A stretch of 64,000 bases of DNA. Source: Ptychodera flava (taxonomy: Eukaryota > Hemichordata > Enteropneusta > Ptychoderidae). The translations under genes and the position numbers were made by a program. The DNA lies in contig NC_091934.1 in assembly GCF_041260155.1 (NCBI RefSeq), positions 40,611,194-40,675,193 on the forward strand, in the 5' to 3' direction. Below are positions 20,901 through 33,428 of this stretch, piece by piece (positions within the stretch are counted from its first letter, which is position 1; each line of letters begins with the position of its first letter). Below the pieces are notes generated by a model. That model was not told where the DNA came from, did not search any database, and saw only the letters and a program-made list of their open reading frames with translations.

Positions 20901-23900
20901 GCAGTGGGGACAAGATTTTTTAAAATTCTAATACGATTAGCTGTTTTTGAATGGGAACGTATTACAATTATTGAATTACTTTCTGCAGATGTTGTTTCTT
21001 AAGAAATAGTTTCTGCAGGTGTAGTTTCTAAAGCTACATCTGAAGAAATAGTTTTTATAAACGTAGTTTCTGAAGCTACTGTTTCATCAGCCTGAGAATC
21101 ACACAATATTGAGGTATTGTCAGCTGGTACTGCCATACAAGCCTTGGGCTTAGATGAGTACTCCAGTGATTCTGATTATGGTTCATATTATGATCTTTAT
21201 TAAGCAGGTTGTAATTCAACACAATTTGTAGGCAAATAATAATAACCTGGTGTATCAATAAACATATAAACTCTGTAATACTTCTGTTTGTCTTCCATAA
21301 TTTATTTCACAAGATTCAATTTCATGTTACTTTTTATACTTCAGTTATAATAAACTTGACAGTAAATTGCCCTCAAAAGTGCCACCACAGGCCACCAATT
21401 GAAGATGAATAATTAGAAAAGCTTCAGCTTCAGGAGGGGGGACACCCCCCTCCTGGCCTCCCCCCGCGTTCACTTGCGCGCACGCCTTGCTCCGCTTCGC
21501 TCCGCACAAGGCTGTACCCTCCTGTTCTTTCACTTGTACCCTTCTATTCTGAAAAACATTGACAGCCCTGGTGAAGTATCCTCTTTCAGTCACTGACATG
21601 CCACCACTCCAGCACATTTGCAGGATTTCCCTTTTTCTTACCTCATTTGCATATTGACACTGACATGTTCATTTGAACAACATCACATCTCAACCCCTTG
21701 GTCTACCTGTACACCAAATACTGAGATGGTAGGTATGGCGGTTTAGGAGCCTTTGCGTGTGACGGACATACATCCGCACATACATACATACATACAGACA
21801 CCACCGACTCACCATATAAGCTCTTTTTGGTATTTATATACTTAGGGGTTATTACACGAAGTTTGGGCGATACCGCGTCGTATTCGAGTGATGTGTCCGT
21901 ATTTTGACGAGTTGCGCAGCAACGAGTCAAAATACGGACACATCACGAGAATACGACGCGGTATCGCCTAAACTTCGTGTAATAACCCCTTTATCATACA
22001 TGCATGCTTTGGTTATGACTGTTTTCCTACAGACGCTTCGAAATTAGCGACGAAATCAACTTGAAATCGACCTTGCTTCCTCCAGGCTGTACTTATAAAA
22101 AGTTGGTTGCTAAGGAGTGATGACAACCGTATCACTTCTTGATATTATTCCGCTATTGGGCCATTCCACTTCAAAGGAGGGTTTATGGAGCACTTTTAAA
22201 GCAAACAATTTAGATATTACGATGTCCGACACAGGTTTTCACAATTTGAAGAAGATTTATATTTTGTTTAAAATGACAGTGGATGTAAAACATAGGCGAG
22301 AGTTTGTAAAATGAGTGTGTTTTCGTGTTTTGATACATAACGTCATCCCTGTGTGAAAGTTATGAGGCCGCCAAAATCGGGTCAAAATACTCGCGCCACG
22401 CTCAAACTCTATAGAGTATGAACAGCTGTGAGAGCACAGAGAGCAAGCAGCTCTGCGACGTCTATGAATGCACATACAGTGGATATAATACCCGTACCAG
22501 TCAGTTTATCTCGAAGAATTATACATGTTCCCAGACGTCAAATATGCCGAATTTACCATCTCAGTAAGCGGATTAGTGAAAACATGAAGTGAGTACACAG
22601 TAAGCTGTAGTGTCGTAACTCGTTCGTGATTTTGTTGCCGTACGAATAAAACATTTCAAAGGTATTTCCGTCGTCTGCTCGTATATTTTCGTTCCTGGCT
22701 TGCCTAAATAGAACTAAACTAAGTTTAAGCGAAAGTTTGACTTTCCCTAGATGGTACATTGTATCTGAAACCCGCACCGCATCGGTGCCACCAGACACGA
22801 TCATGGCCTGTGCACTGACAGGTACAAATCGGAAATATCATGTGCACCTTCAACCTTGTCTGTCGCGAGTATTTTCAGTGCGGTTGGATTTTCGTGGCCC
22901 ATTTACGACTGTAAACGATGTAATTCACTGCCCAGATACTTTAAGCCTATCAACAGGAAACTTGTCGTAAAGCGATGCTATCATGATGCTCTGTCAACCG
23001 ATATCATTACGTGTAATCATACATATCCATGGTGTAATCTTCAGCAGCGTAGACGACACGAAAACACTGCACCGCCACGGGACCGGCCGTGAATTGACAG
23101 GTGTCGGCAAATTATACAATTTTTCAATACATTTGTTTGTATGTTTTTGGTACAACTGTACTTGTGCCTAAGTGCAATGCCCATGAAGTGACTGCAAACA
23201 ATAGAATTTTGACCATAATCATAATGACGTTTCGGATTGTCATTTGTCTTATTCGCTCAGCTGTTTTATATACCAACGAAGGTCATGCATACAGCGAAGG
23301 TCACGCGTACGCGTCGCTGTAAGTAGTTCGGTTACAGTGAAAATATAATTCGTATTTTCACTAGTTAAAATATGGGCTCATATCAGTCCCGTCTGAACAA
23401 TAGAAAAATGGCAATACAGGCACAGCATGTATGATAAATACCAAATATGAGCTAACAAAAATAACCTGTAAAAGTTATGTGAATTGACTACCCCCGATTA
23501 AAACTCATACCAGCCACTTTTACACCTAATTACTCAGTCACTGCCACAAACGTGAAATCAAGTGGCGCCTTTCATGTTGATTTGTTTACTGGATTGTCCA
23601 CTAAAATTTAGGCACAATAATTTGCAGCAATTACAGGTGTCATGACAACACATTCTGCACAGCTGGCTTTCTTTTGCTGTAATAAAAAGCACACCTTCAA
23701 CTCAGCACACAGATAGAACATTAAGGCTAAGATTTTTTAGTAGAATTACATGTGCATAGTCCACACACTAAGTTTCACGCCTACAATCTTCTGTGCGCCT
23801 TGTTACAAAACAACAGTCGACATTGGTGAAAGTGAGCAGTATGGTGTCTTTCTTTAAAGGGCAGTACCCAAGTAACTTTGACTAGAGTTACCCAATCATA

Positions 23901-26900
23901 AATGTGTCTGAAAGCAATCACACTCGGGGACATTAGAAATGCTACTGGGGTTCCCAAATCATGTGTCTATCTTCCAAAGCCTTTGCAAAAACACTACTGA
24001 AGGTGCATCAAGTAGGGTCTGAGTTTCTATAATCTTACCTGAAATCTTAAGATATGACAGTGGAGGAAGCGGTGCATCTCTGCTTGTGGTCTTGATTTGA
24101 TGAATTTGTCCAATCTCTCCGGCCTTGACTCGTTGAACGACACTACGTATTGCTGGGTCAAATCGTCTACATAGTGAGAAAATGCATACGAGTTTAAGTT
24201 TGATACTGATGAGAGACAATCGCTACTGAACAAAGATTTAATACTTGAACTTTGTATAGCCCTTTCAGAGTCATGGATTGGCCCCTAACTTTTGTTCTAA
24301 ATAGTAGCTGGGATCTATTTACAGGGAATTGGGGAAAAGGTTGATGCAATAGATACAAACTGCTGGTTTACATTAAGGTGGTACTTTGCCCTTTGAAAAT
24401 GAAAGACTAACATGTAAACTTTTGCTCAAACTTTCATCGAACAAATGTTAAACCACTGTCTTTCAAAATCAAGAATAAAAATTGGGGGTCCCAATGCAAA
24501 TTTTTGTACCAGAAAAACAAATTACCCAATATTTACCGATTTGAAATTCAAAATGGCCACCATTTCTGTGTTACCTCTATGGGAAAAAGCGAAATTCCCG
24601 ATTTTCACAAAACTAAGCCTGTGAAAACTTTTCTAACTCTACAAGCATCAAAATGTGCCACTAGGCCAAAAGAATATTTTAAAAGCGACCTAGCGGCCGA
24701 TATAGCTCCGCTGTGTTTATGTACAGAATAACTATTTTTGACACATGTTGATGAAGAAGGTGGAAATCTTTGATAACTCAATGCAGTGGCCAGAAAAAAG
24801 TGGCTAAAATAAGCTGCAAAAATACAAAATTGAAGATTTCATCATACTTTGAATATATCACATTCGATCATCCCTAAGAACATGTCAACCAAAGCTATCT
24901 GATGAGTAGTTTTTGAGAATAAAATATTCTGACCAAAGTGGCAACAATTGCCCCAAAAAATAAAAATTGCAGATTTCATCATAATTTCAAAATATCACAC
25001 TTAGTTCATATATAGAAACCTGTATACCAAATTTCAAAGCTGTTAGACCAGTACTTTTCGAGAAACGCATTTTTTGACCAAAAATGAGAAAAATTGCCCT
25101 AAAATTCAAAATTGCAGATGTCATCATTATTTCAATAAATATCATTTAGTTCATCTATGGAAACCTGTATACCAAATTTCAAAGCTATCAGATAAGTAGT
25201 TTTGGAAATACACATTTTTTGACCAAAAATGGCAAAAATTGCTCAAAAAATACAAAATTACAGATTTCATCAGAAATTCAATATATATTACTAAGCTTAT
25301 CTGTAGAAAGCTGTAAACCAAATTTCAAAGCTATCAGACCAATACTTTTTGAGGAACACATTTTTGGACCAAAAATGGCAAAAATTTCCCCAAAATTACA
25401 AAATTGAAGATTTCATCATTGTTTCCACAAATATCATTTAGTTCATCTGTAGGAACCTGTATACCGAATTTCAAAGCTATCAGGTGAGTAGTTTTGGAAA
25501 TACACATTTTTTGACCAAAAATGGCAAAAATTGCCCCAAAAATACAAAGTTACAGATTTCATCAGAAATTCAATATATATTACTTAGTTTATCTATAGAA
25601 ACCTGTATACCAAATTTCAAAACTGTCAGACCAGTACTTTTTGAGAAATACATTTTTTGACCAAAAATGACAAAAATTGCCTTAAAAATGCAAATTTGCA
25701 TATTTCTGCACAATTTGAACAAATCTGAAATAGATCATCCCTAGGGACATATGTACCAAATATAAAAGCTATCTGACTGGTAGTTTTGAAGATGAAGATT
25801 TTTAAAGATTTTTTTACCAAAAATGACAAAAATTGCCTTAAAAATACAAATATGCAAATTTCACCACCATTTTAACAAATCTGATTTAAGTCACCCTAAG
25901 CAAACTGCATATCAAATTTCAAAGCAATCGGACGAGCGATTTCAGAGAAGAAGATTTTTTTACCAAAAACACCAAAAAATGCCCCAAAAATACAAATATG
26001 CAAATTTCACCATGATTTGAACAAACTGAAGTGAGGTCACCCCAAGTGAACTGCATATAAAATTTCAAAGCAATTCGACTTGTGGTGTCAGAGGAGAAGG
26101 CAATTGTGGACGGACTACGACGGACGACGGACGCCAGACGACGGACGACGACGGATAATCAACCTATTTGATAAGCTCCGCGTCGCTGACAGCGGAGCTA
26201 AAAAGTTTGACGGTTCAAATATCTCAGTGTTCCTGAGGCACATTCAACCTTAAGATATTTTTCAAATATTCGATTGGCAGAGGTGCACATGAATATGTTA
26301 TGGGTAAGACACAGTGGTGCGGCTACTGTGCATATTTTTAAAGGCCAACAGCAACATTGTATACCAATGGGTTGAAAAACTATTTAAAATTCCAGCACTT
26401 GAAACACTGGAAAGCCTACCTGTTCAATGCACAATATAGAGCTATACCATATTTCTCTGCATCATCATAGCAACCCTGTGTACCTTCAACAGTGCGAGCA
26501 ATTGGCTTTTCACAGAAAACTGCTTTTCCTGATTTAATGTTGAAAGAAACGAAAGGAAACCAAGAGAGAATTAACAACACTTTCATTGTAGTTATGGACA
26601 GGTTTAAAACGCTTCTTTTTTAATGGAAGTCTGAGTTAAGCATTATTATCATTAAAAGAACTAAAACAACAGTTATGAGACAGAAGAAATCTACTCTCTC
26701 AAAACAACGATGTTCTCCTTGGGACATTTTCAAACTTCCATTGTTTGTCTTATTTTTATGGTTGAGTTCAGAATTCTTGCTGGTTCACTGCAGTTAACTT
26801 ATGATGAGTCTATTTTGCAATCAATACCACTCTGTATAGGTTTTCAGTCAGATGATGACATACCAATCGATGTCAATCATTTCAACAAAAAGCTTAAGAT

Positions 26901-29900
26901 TGAAATGTAATTTTTTTTGTTCACTGGAAATAACTGCAGATAAATGATGACGTTGGTGCTTTTTCAGGAGTTTGCAAAGCATCCAGATATCCTAAGGAGA
27001 ACACACTGCTGCACTAGCTGAAACAATTCACACTCACTGAAATATTTCCATCACTCATCAGTTTAACTAGTAAAACATGTCCTGACAGCTAAATTGGCAA
27101 ATCCACATAAATAATTATTGATGAATATAAATGACTGCCCCAACAATATTTTTATTTGCCGTTTTGCAAGAATAGACAAGATTCTAGTCTCAAAAGTAAG
27201 AAAATCTTTGGCCCTGAGTAACCGCAACCAGGTTTGAAAGGTTCCCCATGAAAAGTCAGTCACAGACTTAAAAAGTTAATATTGGAGAAGAAATTATTGA
27301 TGAAGATGTGGGAACCTCATACAGAGGGATAAAATATAGCTATCTGCGGTGAAATTTAAGTCAACATTCATTCAATTCTGTCTGCCTTTGAGTGAAAGGC
27401 TTCTGGTCTCCCTTGAAATGCAAATTAAAGATGAGAAGTTGACAGTACGAGAGAGGTACATCATCAAAAATAAGGCTACCAAATAATACTTTAAAATACT
27501 GTTACACAGGGTGAAGTTTAAAATTGATGTAAACTTTCATTCAATTTCATTTGAAAATAGTACCTTTCAAATTAGTTGTTGCTGTTGTTGAAATTTTAAC
27601 TGCAAATATTTTCATTTCCTGACCCCACACACGCCTTTTAACACTTTAATTTAGCTAGTGCTTCATCGAATCGTTTTCTAACTTGAATTCATTTTCACTA
27701 CAGCTATTAGGCCAAAAAAATATCAGTTTGATTCTCGTTGTATTTTGCATAGGTGATGTAAAGACAGCTCCCCTGATCCAGTGATGGCATGGAAATTCAC
27801 ATTGTCAGCAGCTTTATGCAAAGTTTCACTGAGTGCACACGATGGCAAAGAACAGTCTTGATCAAAAGGTTTAATATTTTGTCCAGCAGAATCAGATATC
27901 AAGCTCTGCTATCAGCTGTATAATTTGTCTGTTTTGAAAAAAATATTGCTAAAAATACAGCAGTTTGTTGATACAAATTCTATTTAAAGGTACTTTTCCT
28001 ATTCAACACTCACAATCCCACAAGCTGTAGCTATACTGACTGCAAATTTCTCAAGTTACTGGCGATGATGCTCCAAGATGTTTCTTTTTGCAAATAACTC
28101 AATAGCTGGCAAATAATGCTTTCCTTTTCCTTTTGATATGTTTCTTCAAAATGAATCAATGTGCATGTACAATCAGATTTTCAATACACTGCAACAAAAA
28201 GGCTGGTATGTTTGCAGCCTTGCAAATGCTTTATCCAGGGCATAAGTATGTACATCCCTGCATATATTCAAGCTTGCCAGAATCCGAATCAAAAATTGAC
28301 AAATTCAACTGAGCATATACAAATGGTCTTCTATCTCAACGTTGATGTTTCTACCATACGTGGCACTCTCTGGTCAACTCTTTCCAGGAGGGAAAAAATC
28401 CCATTTACATATCACAACTAGGTATGAGAAAGAAACTGATTTTTTTTGGCCTAACTTTGACTTTAAAGAGATATACATACGATTCACTCTGTTGTAAATT
28501 CCACACGAAAGATCAATAAAAGAAAAATATTTTGATTTCTACCACAAGCTGGCGGCCAGCCAGTTTGATATTCCCAGGTACGAGAAGCATCTCGGAAATT
28601 CAGATTATACCTGCTTTGAGTGCTGCTCGCACAATCTGTTCGTGTGTATGAGTGGGCGTGCAAACAACAACGGCATCAACACTGTAATTTAAACAGAACA
28701 TACTGCTGAGCATTGTTTCAGGGGCCCAACCCCATTCCCCTGAGAGGTTCCCCGAAGTTCAATGGTCATGAAAATAAAAAAAAATCAGAATTTTTTTTAC
28801 ACTGCAAAGGTGATTTATTGTATGATATAGTTGTACGGGGACTTGACTTGACAACTGTATCACACGGGTCACACGAGGGGGCAAAAATAATTTCTGCGTC
28901 GACAATAAAAATCTTTCCATGGATGACCATGCATCATTGTTCCCCATAATCCCCAATAGTATCCAAGCAATTTTTTTTCTCAAACTCAACGAAAACCAAG
29001 ACTTCACTGGCATGGTGACACTTCTGCAGTGTAAGGTAGAAGGGTCATGAATTCATGTTCTCAGTGGCACTTGGTCGAAATCTGTGAGAAGTCTATTTAT
29101 CAATGAAAAAATATCACTAATAATTCGTATGTTGAGAATTTCTATATTCAGGCAGATACAGTTCAGCAGTTTTAATTCCTAAGACATTGCAATGTGTACA
29201 GAAAACTTAAGTTGCAAATATTTGATTGTACTGGCTGCAAAAAATTGAAATATTCCTCTGAGAACAAGATTTAATTATGTCAGTTTGATAAAAAAAAATC
29301 AATAAACTATTTTGTGACAATAGAGGTTAGTAGTCAAGCAGACTATACTGTACTGAAACCAGCAACAAACATTCAAATGCAACTAATCTCTCTGATATAT
29401 TGATACTACACACTTTTGCTTCCTCATCTGGCGGAAACATATTTCACCACCATCTTTTGACACATCATTTTAACAAAATGTAAATCATTCATGACAGATT
29501 TCAAAATAAAAGATTCATATAACACCATTTTGAAATCACTGATCCACAAACAATACAAACACAAGACAATATCTGGAAACAGTTCGGAGGCATTTTGGCA
29601 CCTCTCACCTCTAAAACAAACAAAACAACAACTACAACAACTACAACAACATTGAGTTTGAAAGAAATTTTAAAACTTGAAAAAAATACAAAAATATCCT
29701 AAGATTTAGCAGGGTTTTCTCTCGACTGCGCGATTGCGCAAATTGCGCATTTCGAGTCATTGTCTGCCCTGAAAATGTCACTGACTGCGCGAAAATCGCG
29801 CACAGAACACAGCAAGCAAAGACGTCCACATATACTGACATATTAGGGTGACCAAAGTGCATAGTACAGCGAACTGTGTGTATCAACGATGGAAGTTGGG

Positions 29901-32900
29901 AAAATTCGAGCTTTAGCATTGTGTAGGCACGTGTATAGCAATGCAACACCATCGTTTGATCGGCGCATGGGGATCGGTGCATATTTTCATGGATTTAAGC
30001 CCCCCAAATTCGGACCGAATCGTGTCCGAGGGAACATATATGTCAAATCCTGAGTCGGGGAAACTTGTAGGTGACAATTAGACAGAAGATAGAGAGCGGC
30101 CGAGCACATCAAAAGCTGACAAACGTCATCATGTCGATGTTTATGAATATGTGCTGCATATGACAAATACGACACAACTGAACTGGATGACGATCGTAAT
30201 GATATCGAGGAAGCGCTTCCTAGGAAGGCAAAATTCACATCAACAGTGACTGCCCCCTCAAATGTCAATTCTGTCCCCTCATTGTGTTGTATGGGAAAGA
30301 AATTGGCCCTTTCAATAAACATGCAGAGAAAACACTGATTTAGTGTTCTTAAAGTACACACTCCTAGGTCCTTGTATCTTTAATCAGTTGATGTCTTTTC
30401 AAATGATGCATAAGAAAGATTGTGACATAAATAAACACAACCCTAGACACCACCTTAAAGAAATTGATCGAGACACTTCTTAAGAGATGGCCGTGAACAA
30501 GCTACGACACAGAAACACATACTTATGAAGAAACCTGCTTTATATTCCGCTTGGTGTCTTTTCTATCTACACTGATCTATAGCCAGATCTAAGCACTGCT
30601 CATCTCAAATTCATCCAGCCAATCACAAGCCATATAGAATTCACTGTCTATTTATCCATATCTATTTATTCTCCCTTTCATTCTATAAATATTCATTTAT
30701 CAAACATGCTGAATATTAATCTGTCCCTCCATCTTCTCCAAACCAAACCATCTTAGAGGTGGCTCACTTGCCATTTTCACACATCTTGACAATGACAACA
30801 CTCCATATAACCCTAACCTCTACTGTTCTGTAAGTATGTGTGTTATTTCACCAGTGTTCTACCTAGAAATGTCCTATAGCATAGCTTTTAATTTTCCAAG
30901 ACAATAAATATTGATTAAAAAGTGATCAATGGTCATGCATTTATACAGTGTTCATAATCCAAAAAGGAAAAGAACTGCTATGCTATGATGACTCTAATAA
31001 GAACAGTGGTTACAGTTGATAAAGCAACAGGTATGCTTTTATTTGAGCCAAGTCGACAGAAGGGTTGTTTTGAGAGAGCCATCTTTAGCTCTCAACAGGG
31101 AAGACAGTTAAAACATGCATTAAGTTATTTAATTCCTTTATTCATCTTTTTGTGTTGTTTTTTCACTTAAGAGTCACATATTCTTTCTAGATCATATTTA
31201 CCTACACTCTTATAAAATTATAGTCATGTAGGTTTTTCCAAATATTTTGTGCACATTGCTAATTGCTAGCACCACCAAAGATTAAATGAGTACTGTTAGA
31301 CTGAAGGTAGTATGCACCTCAAAAGTGAAAGACTTAAACTTTGCTCAAGTTTTCATCAAGGAATCTTACAACCATTCGATTCCCTTTCAAAATCAAGAAT
31401 AAAAATAGGGGTTCACCGTGCAAATTTTGGTACCAGAGAAACAACTACCCAAGATTTACCGATATTTGAAATTCAAAATGGCCTCCATCCCTGTGTTAAC
31501 TCTATGGAGAAAACTAAAGTTTTTTAATTTGTGAAAATAAGAAGGTAATCAGTTTTCTTACTCCAAGAGCTTTAATATGAACCCCCACAAGTGGTAGATT
31601 AAGAAAGAGCTGTGAAAGTTGAGAGTCCAAATATCTATCCCAGGGGCGCATTCTACCTTAATTCCTGGCAAATGCATCAAGACTGATACCTACATGTATG
31701 CTCTGCCAGCTGTGACGTAACTCATGATCTAAAAGCATACCTGCCACGTGTCTCAGAGAACATCATTGACGTTTATGACACTTACCAATTGTCTTCCAAA
31801 ACAGGGGTTATATCTTTACTGTCTGATACTCTTGTGTCATCGAGAAAATATTTTTTTACCATAGTGTGTGCTTTCTCCAAGTCTTCCTCCACAATCCACT
31901 TCAAGCTCGTGCGATAATTAGCAACGATATTCTTGAAATGTATGCCTCCAGCTCTTCCGAGGCCAAAGATGGCGATACCAACTTGCCTGTCTGTGTAAGA
32001 ATTTTGAAATCTTGTGTGTTACTTTGAGATTGCCAAGGGTTGAAACCTGTAATGAAACCTATCACATGAATGGACAGCACGTGTGCTTAAATGTATGGCT
32101 CGGCGGATTCAGTTTTTTCATTTCATCCAGTCCTGTCAGTAACCTGGCATGTCCGTGTCTGGTTACACTCCATGCATGATAGACGAGACCGGTGTTGCAG
32201 GGCGCCCTCAGTAGACTTACCACTTCTGCGTCAGAGAGGGTAGAGTCTAGATCCCTGCCGCAGAGTGTGTTTTGCATGAGAACTATTCTGAAAATGGCTG
32301 ATCTGACTTGGAGTAAACAATATTCTATTCACAGACTGTGGGAAGCCAACTTCATTTTACTCTAAATTCTCAAGATTTTTATACACAATAACTAGATGAC
32401 AAGCTACAACAAATCATCAGATTAAAACAATGATGTCTCCTTGATTCATGAAATTGTTCCAGACATGAGAGAATGAGATGGCAACGATATTTCCAATATG
32501 TGCTATATTTCTTTTCATAATTTGACAACCTCCAAGGACAAATCTAATGATGAAATAATTTTTCGTGTTTTCATACATAGGGACAAGTGGTTAGTCAATT
32601 TATGGGAAAATTATTGTTGAGGTACTTTGAGAGAAACAGATGGATATTAATCATATGGATAAGCTTTACATCAGTGACAATGTTCACAAAAACTTCAACC
32701 TGAGCGCTTCAAGGTGTCACCTTCAGGAGCTCCACTGATTGGCTAAAATGACATGACACACCCACACGGATTAACGAGCCTCTTGGTTTGTCACTGAAAA
32801 CTCAGCCTAAGGTGCAACTGATCTGAGGGTGTGTCAATATGAGCTTTGCTGATTGGTTAGATGACTTGACGCACCTACTTTGAATGACAACCCGGCCTTT

Positions 32901-33428
32901 GACAATTCATCACATGATGACAATATGCCGGACGTAAACAACAACTGGTGACCGCTGACCGTACTTTTACTGTTGCGCACTTGTTTTACAATTTCATGAA
33001 GGTAGACGAACTTTTCGAGTACATTTTGTTTGCCGGCCACTCCTGCTGCTTTTTGAAAGGGAAATCATCATTTAGGTGGAAAAAATACATATATCACTGT
33101 CTTTCGAGCTGTAAGTTTCACGTGTATTTACGTTATCATGCGGTCACGTCCTGAGAAAATTGCTAACTGCCAACTGGTGGTGTCCGCGTGGTGGTGGTAT
33201 TAGTATAATATAAGAACAAACCATAGCCGTTCCTTCATTTGCCTTGCTTGGTGTGAAAAACACGGAATTTTCACTTCACATGATATTCAGATATTCAGGA
33301 AGTGCACAGCGATGACGACGGGCGCGTCATAATTCCGCTGGTTGAACGTTGAAGCCACGCTTCTGGCGCGACAACATGATACTGTGAGCGATAAAAACAT
33401 AACGGTACTCACCTTTACAGACTTCCAT
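17974..33428 (-). CDS. Gfo/Idh/MocA-family oxidoreductase, paralogue A (complete, 8 coding exons)
   Basis: Coding exons in gene order: 33428-33413, 31990-31786, 28681-28611, 26528-26420, 24166-24039, 19254-19031, 18464-18299 and 18131-17974. They sum to 1077 bases, 358 residues plus TAG, with every junction GT-AG and in phase. The N-terminal Rossmann fold shows '[18 protein letters not shown]' (GxGxxG, residues about 8-25) and '[14 protein letters not shown]'. The family lysine motif is 'FCEKPIA'; the catalytic aspartate and histidine lie in 'GGIFHDCIVHDLDMICW' (D-x3-H). The substrate-domain sheet 'VFGSEGML' follows in exon 7. Length and motifs fit inositol 2-dehydrogenase/YrbE-like enzymes: cytosolic NAD(P)-dependent oxidation of a polyol or sugar. 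The actual substrate is not evident. Paralogue B lies about 6.6 kb upstream in the same orientation. Large introns host many transposons. Confidence 0.9.
18590..18680. repeat. Diverged copy of the CCCTTTCA small MITE
   Basis: Within an intron of paralogue A. It carries 'ttaaccctttcatg', 'catggtttggtcca' and 'acggtggacctgtttatggg', matching the order of the clean copies at 47.12 and 52.41 kb. Further degraded copies lie near 19352-19430 and 24258-24345. Confidence 0.55.
19479..21570. mobile_element. hAT-like non-autonomous element with 6-bp target duplication
   Basis: Termini CAGGGCTGTCAAT and its exact reverse complement are directly flanked by GTGAAG on both sides (19473-19478 and 21571-21576). 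The length is 2.09 kb, inside the large intron of paralogue A. CAGGG ends suggest hAT, with a target duplication shorter than the usual 8 bp. Internal frames (for example minus-strand 20383-20727, 'MSRRYVIQTITILKFTSS...') are not recognised. The right-hand 150 bases carry 'caggaggggggacaccccc' followed by a CpG-rich patch also found in the element at 38364. Confidence 0.85.
21844..21990. repeat. Long hairpin element, about 65-bp arms
   Basis: Arms at about 21844-21908 and 21924-21990 ('gtgatgtgtccgtattttga' opposite 'caaaatacggacacatcac') are nearly perfect complements around 'gagttgcgcagcaac'. The outer ends are 'aggggttattacacgaa' and its reverse complement. Located within an intron of paralogue A. 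No coding content. Confidence 0.85.
24377..24690. mobile_element. TTAA-type MITE, 'gatatttgaaattcaaaatg' family
   Basis: Begins after TTAA at 24373 with 'ggtggtactttgccc', and contains 'aaatcaagaataaaaattgg' and 'tttgaaattcaaaatggcca'. It runs into the tandem repeat block at 24.7 kb, so its right end is not clean. Confidence 0.6.
24700..26205 (+). repeat. Diverged tandem array, units of about 150 bp
   Basis: Roughly nine to ten degenerate units carry 'ctgtataccaaatttcaaag', 'ctatcagacca' and 'ttttgaccaaaaatggcaaa'. It is entered by 'tagctccgctgtgttta' and left through a GACGGACGAC-rich tail, 'gacggacgacggacgcc', then 'gataagctccgc'. The whole lies in the intron of paralogue A between 24166 and 26420. 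A homologous block lies inverted at 57.9-58.74 kb. The large number of short frames here are not genes. Confidence 0.85.
29710..30337. mobile_element. hAT-like non-autonomous element with 6-bp target duplication
   Basis: The ends 'cagggttttctct' and 'agagaaaacactg' are near-perfect inverted repeats, each flanked by ATTTAG (29704-29709 and 30338-30343). The length is 628 bp, in the second-to-third exon intron of paralogue A. The left arm holds 'ctgcgcgattgcgcaaattg' palindromic GC repeats. The open frames inside are not recognised. Confidence 0.85.
31305..31657. mobile_element. TTAA-type MITE, 'gatatttgaaattcaaaatg' family, best copy
   Basis: Starts 'aggtagtatgcacctc' and ends 'gcgcattctacct' followed by TTAA at 31658-31661. 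It is the most complete of at least four copies in the window (others near 8.9, 17.5 and 24.4 kb). Located in the second intron of paralogue A, just past the 31786-31990 exon. Confidence 0.7.
32740..32870 (-). promoter_or_regulatory. Two CCAAT-box-like sites in the first intron of paralogue A
   Basis: Read on the minus strand, CCAATCAG occurs twice, near 32744 and 32860. They lie inside the 1.4 kb first intron, downstream of the tiny start exon, so they could be an intronic enhancer or an alternative promoter. This is motif evidence only. Confidence 0.25.
33413..33428 (-). CDS. 16-base start exon of paralogue A
   Basis: This decides the start of paralogue A. The sequence gives M-E-V-C-K plus one base before a GTGAGT donor. 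The phase fits the AC-AGG that opens the exon at 31990, completing an aspartate codon: 'MEVCKDRQVGIAIF'. Paralogue B has the equivalent '[13 protein letters not shown]' built the same way, which supports both. It is too short for ordinary open-frame detection. Confidence 0.85.

Noticed and set aside
24504-26020. Plus- and minus-strand short frames in the 24.5-26.0 kb block
   Set aside because: They track the tandem repeat units and the adjacent MITE and repeat from unit to unit.
32219-32277. Minus-strand ATG exon ('MQNTLCGRDLDSTLSDAEV') ending at a perfect GTAAGT as first exon of paralogue A
   Set aside because: It ends in phase 0, but the exon at 31990 needs one base from the previous exon. 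The 16-base exon at 33413-33428 fits phase and matches paralogue B.
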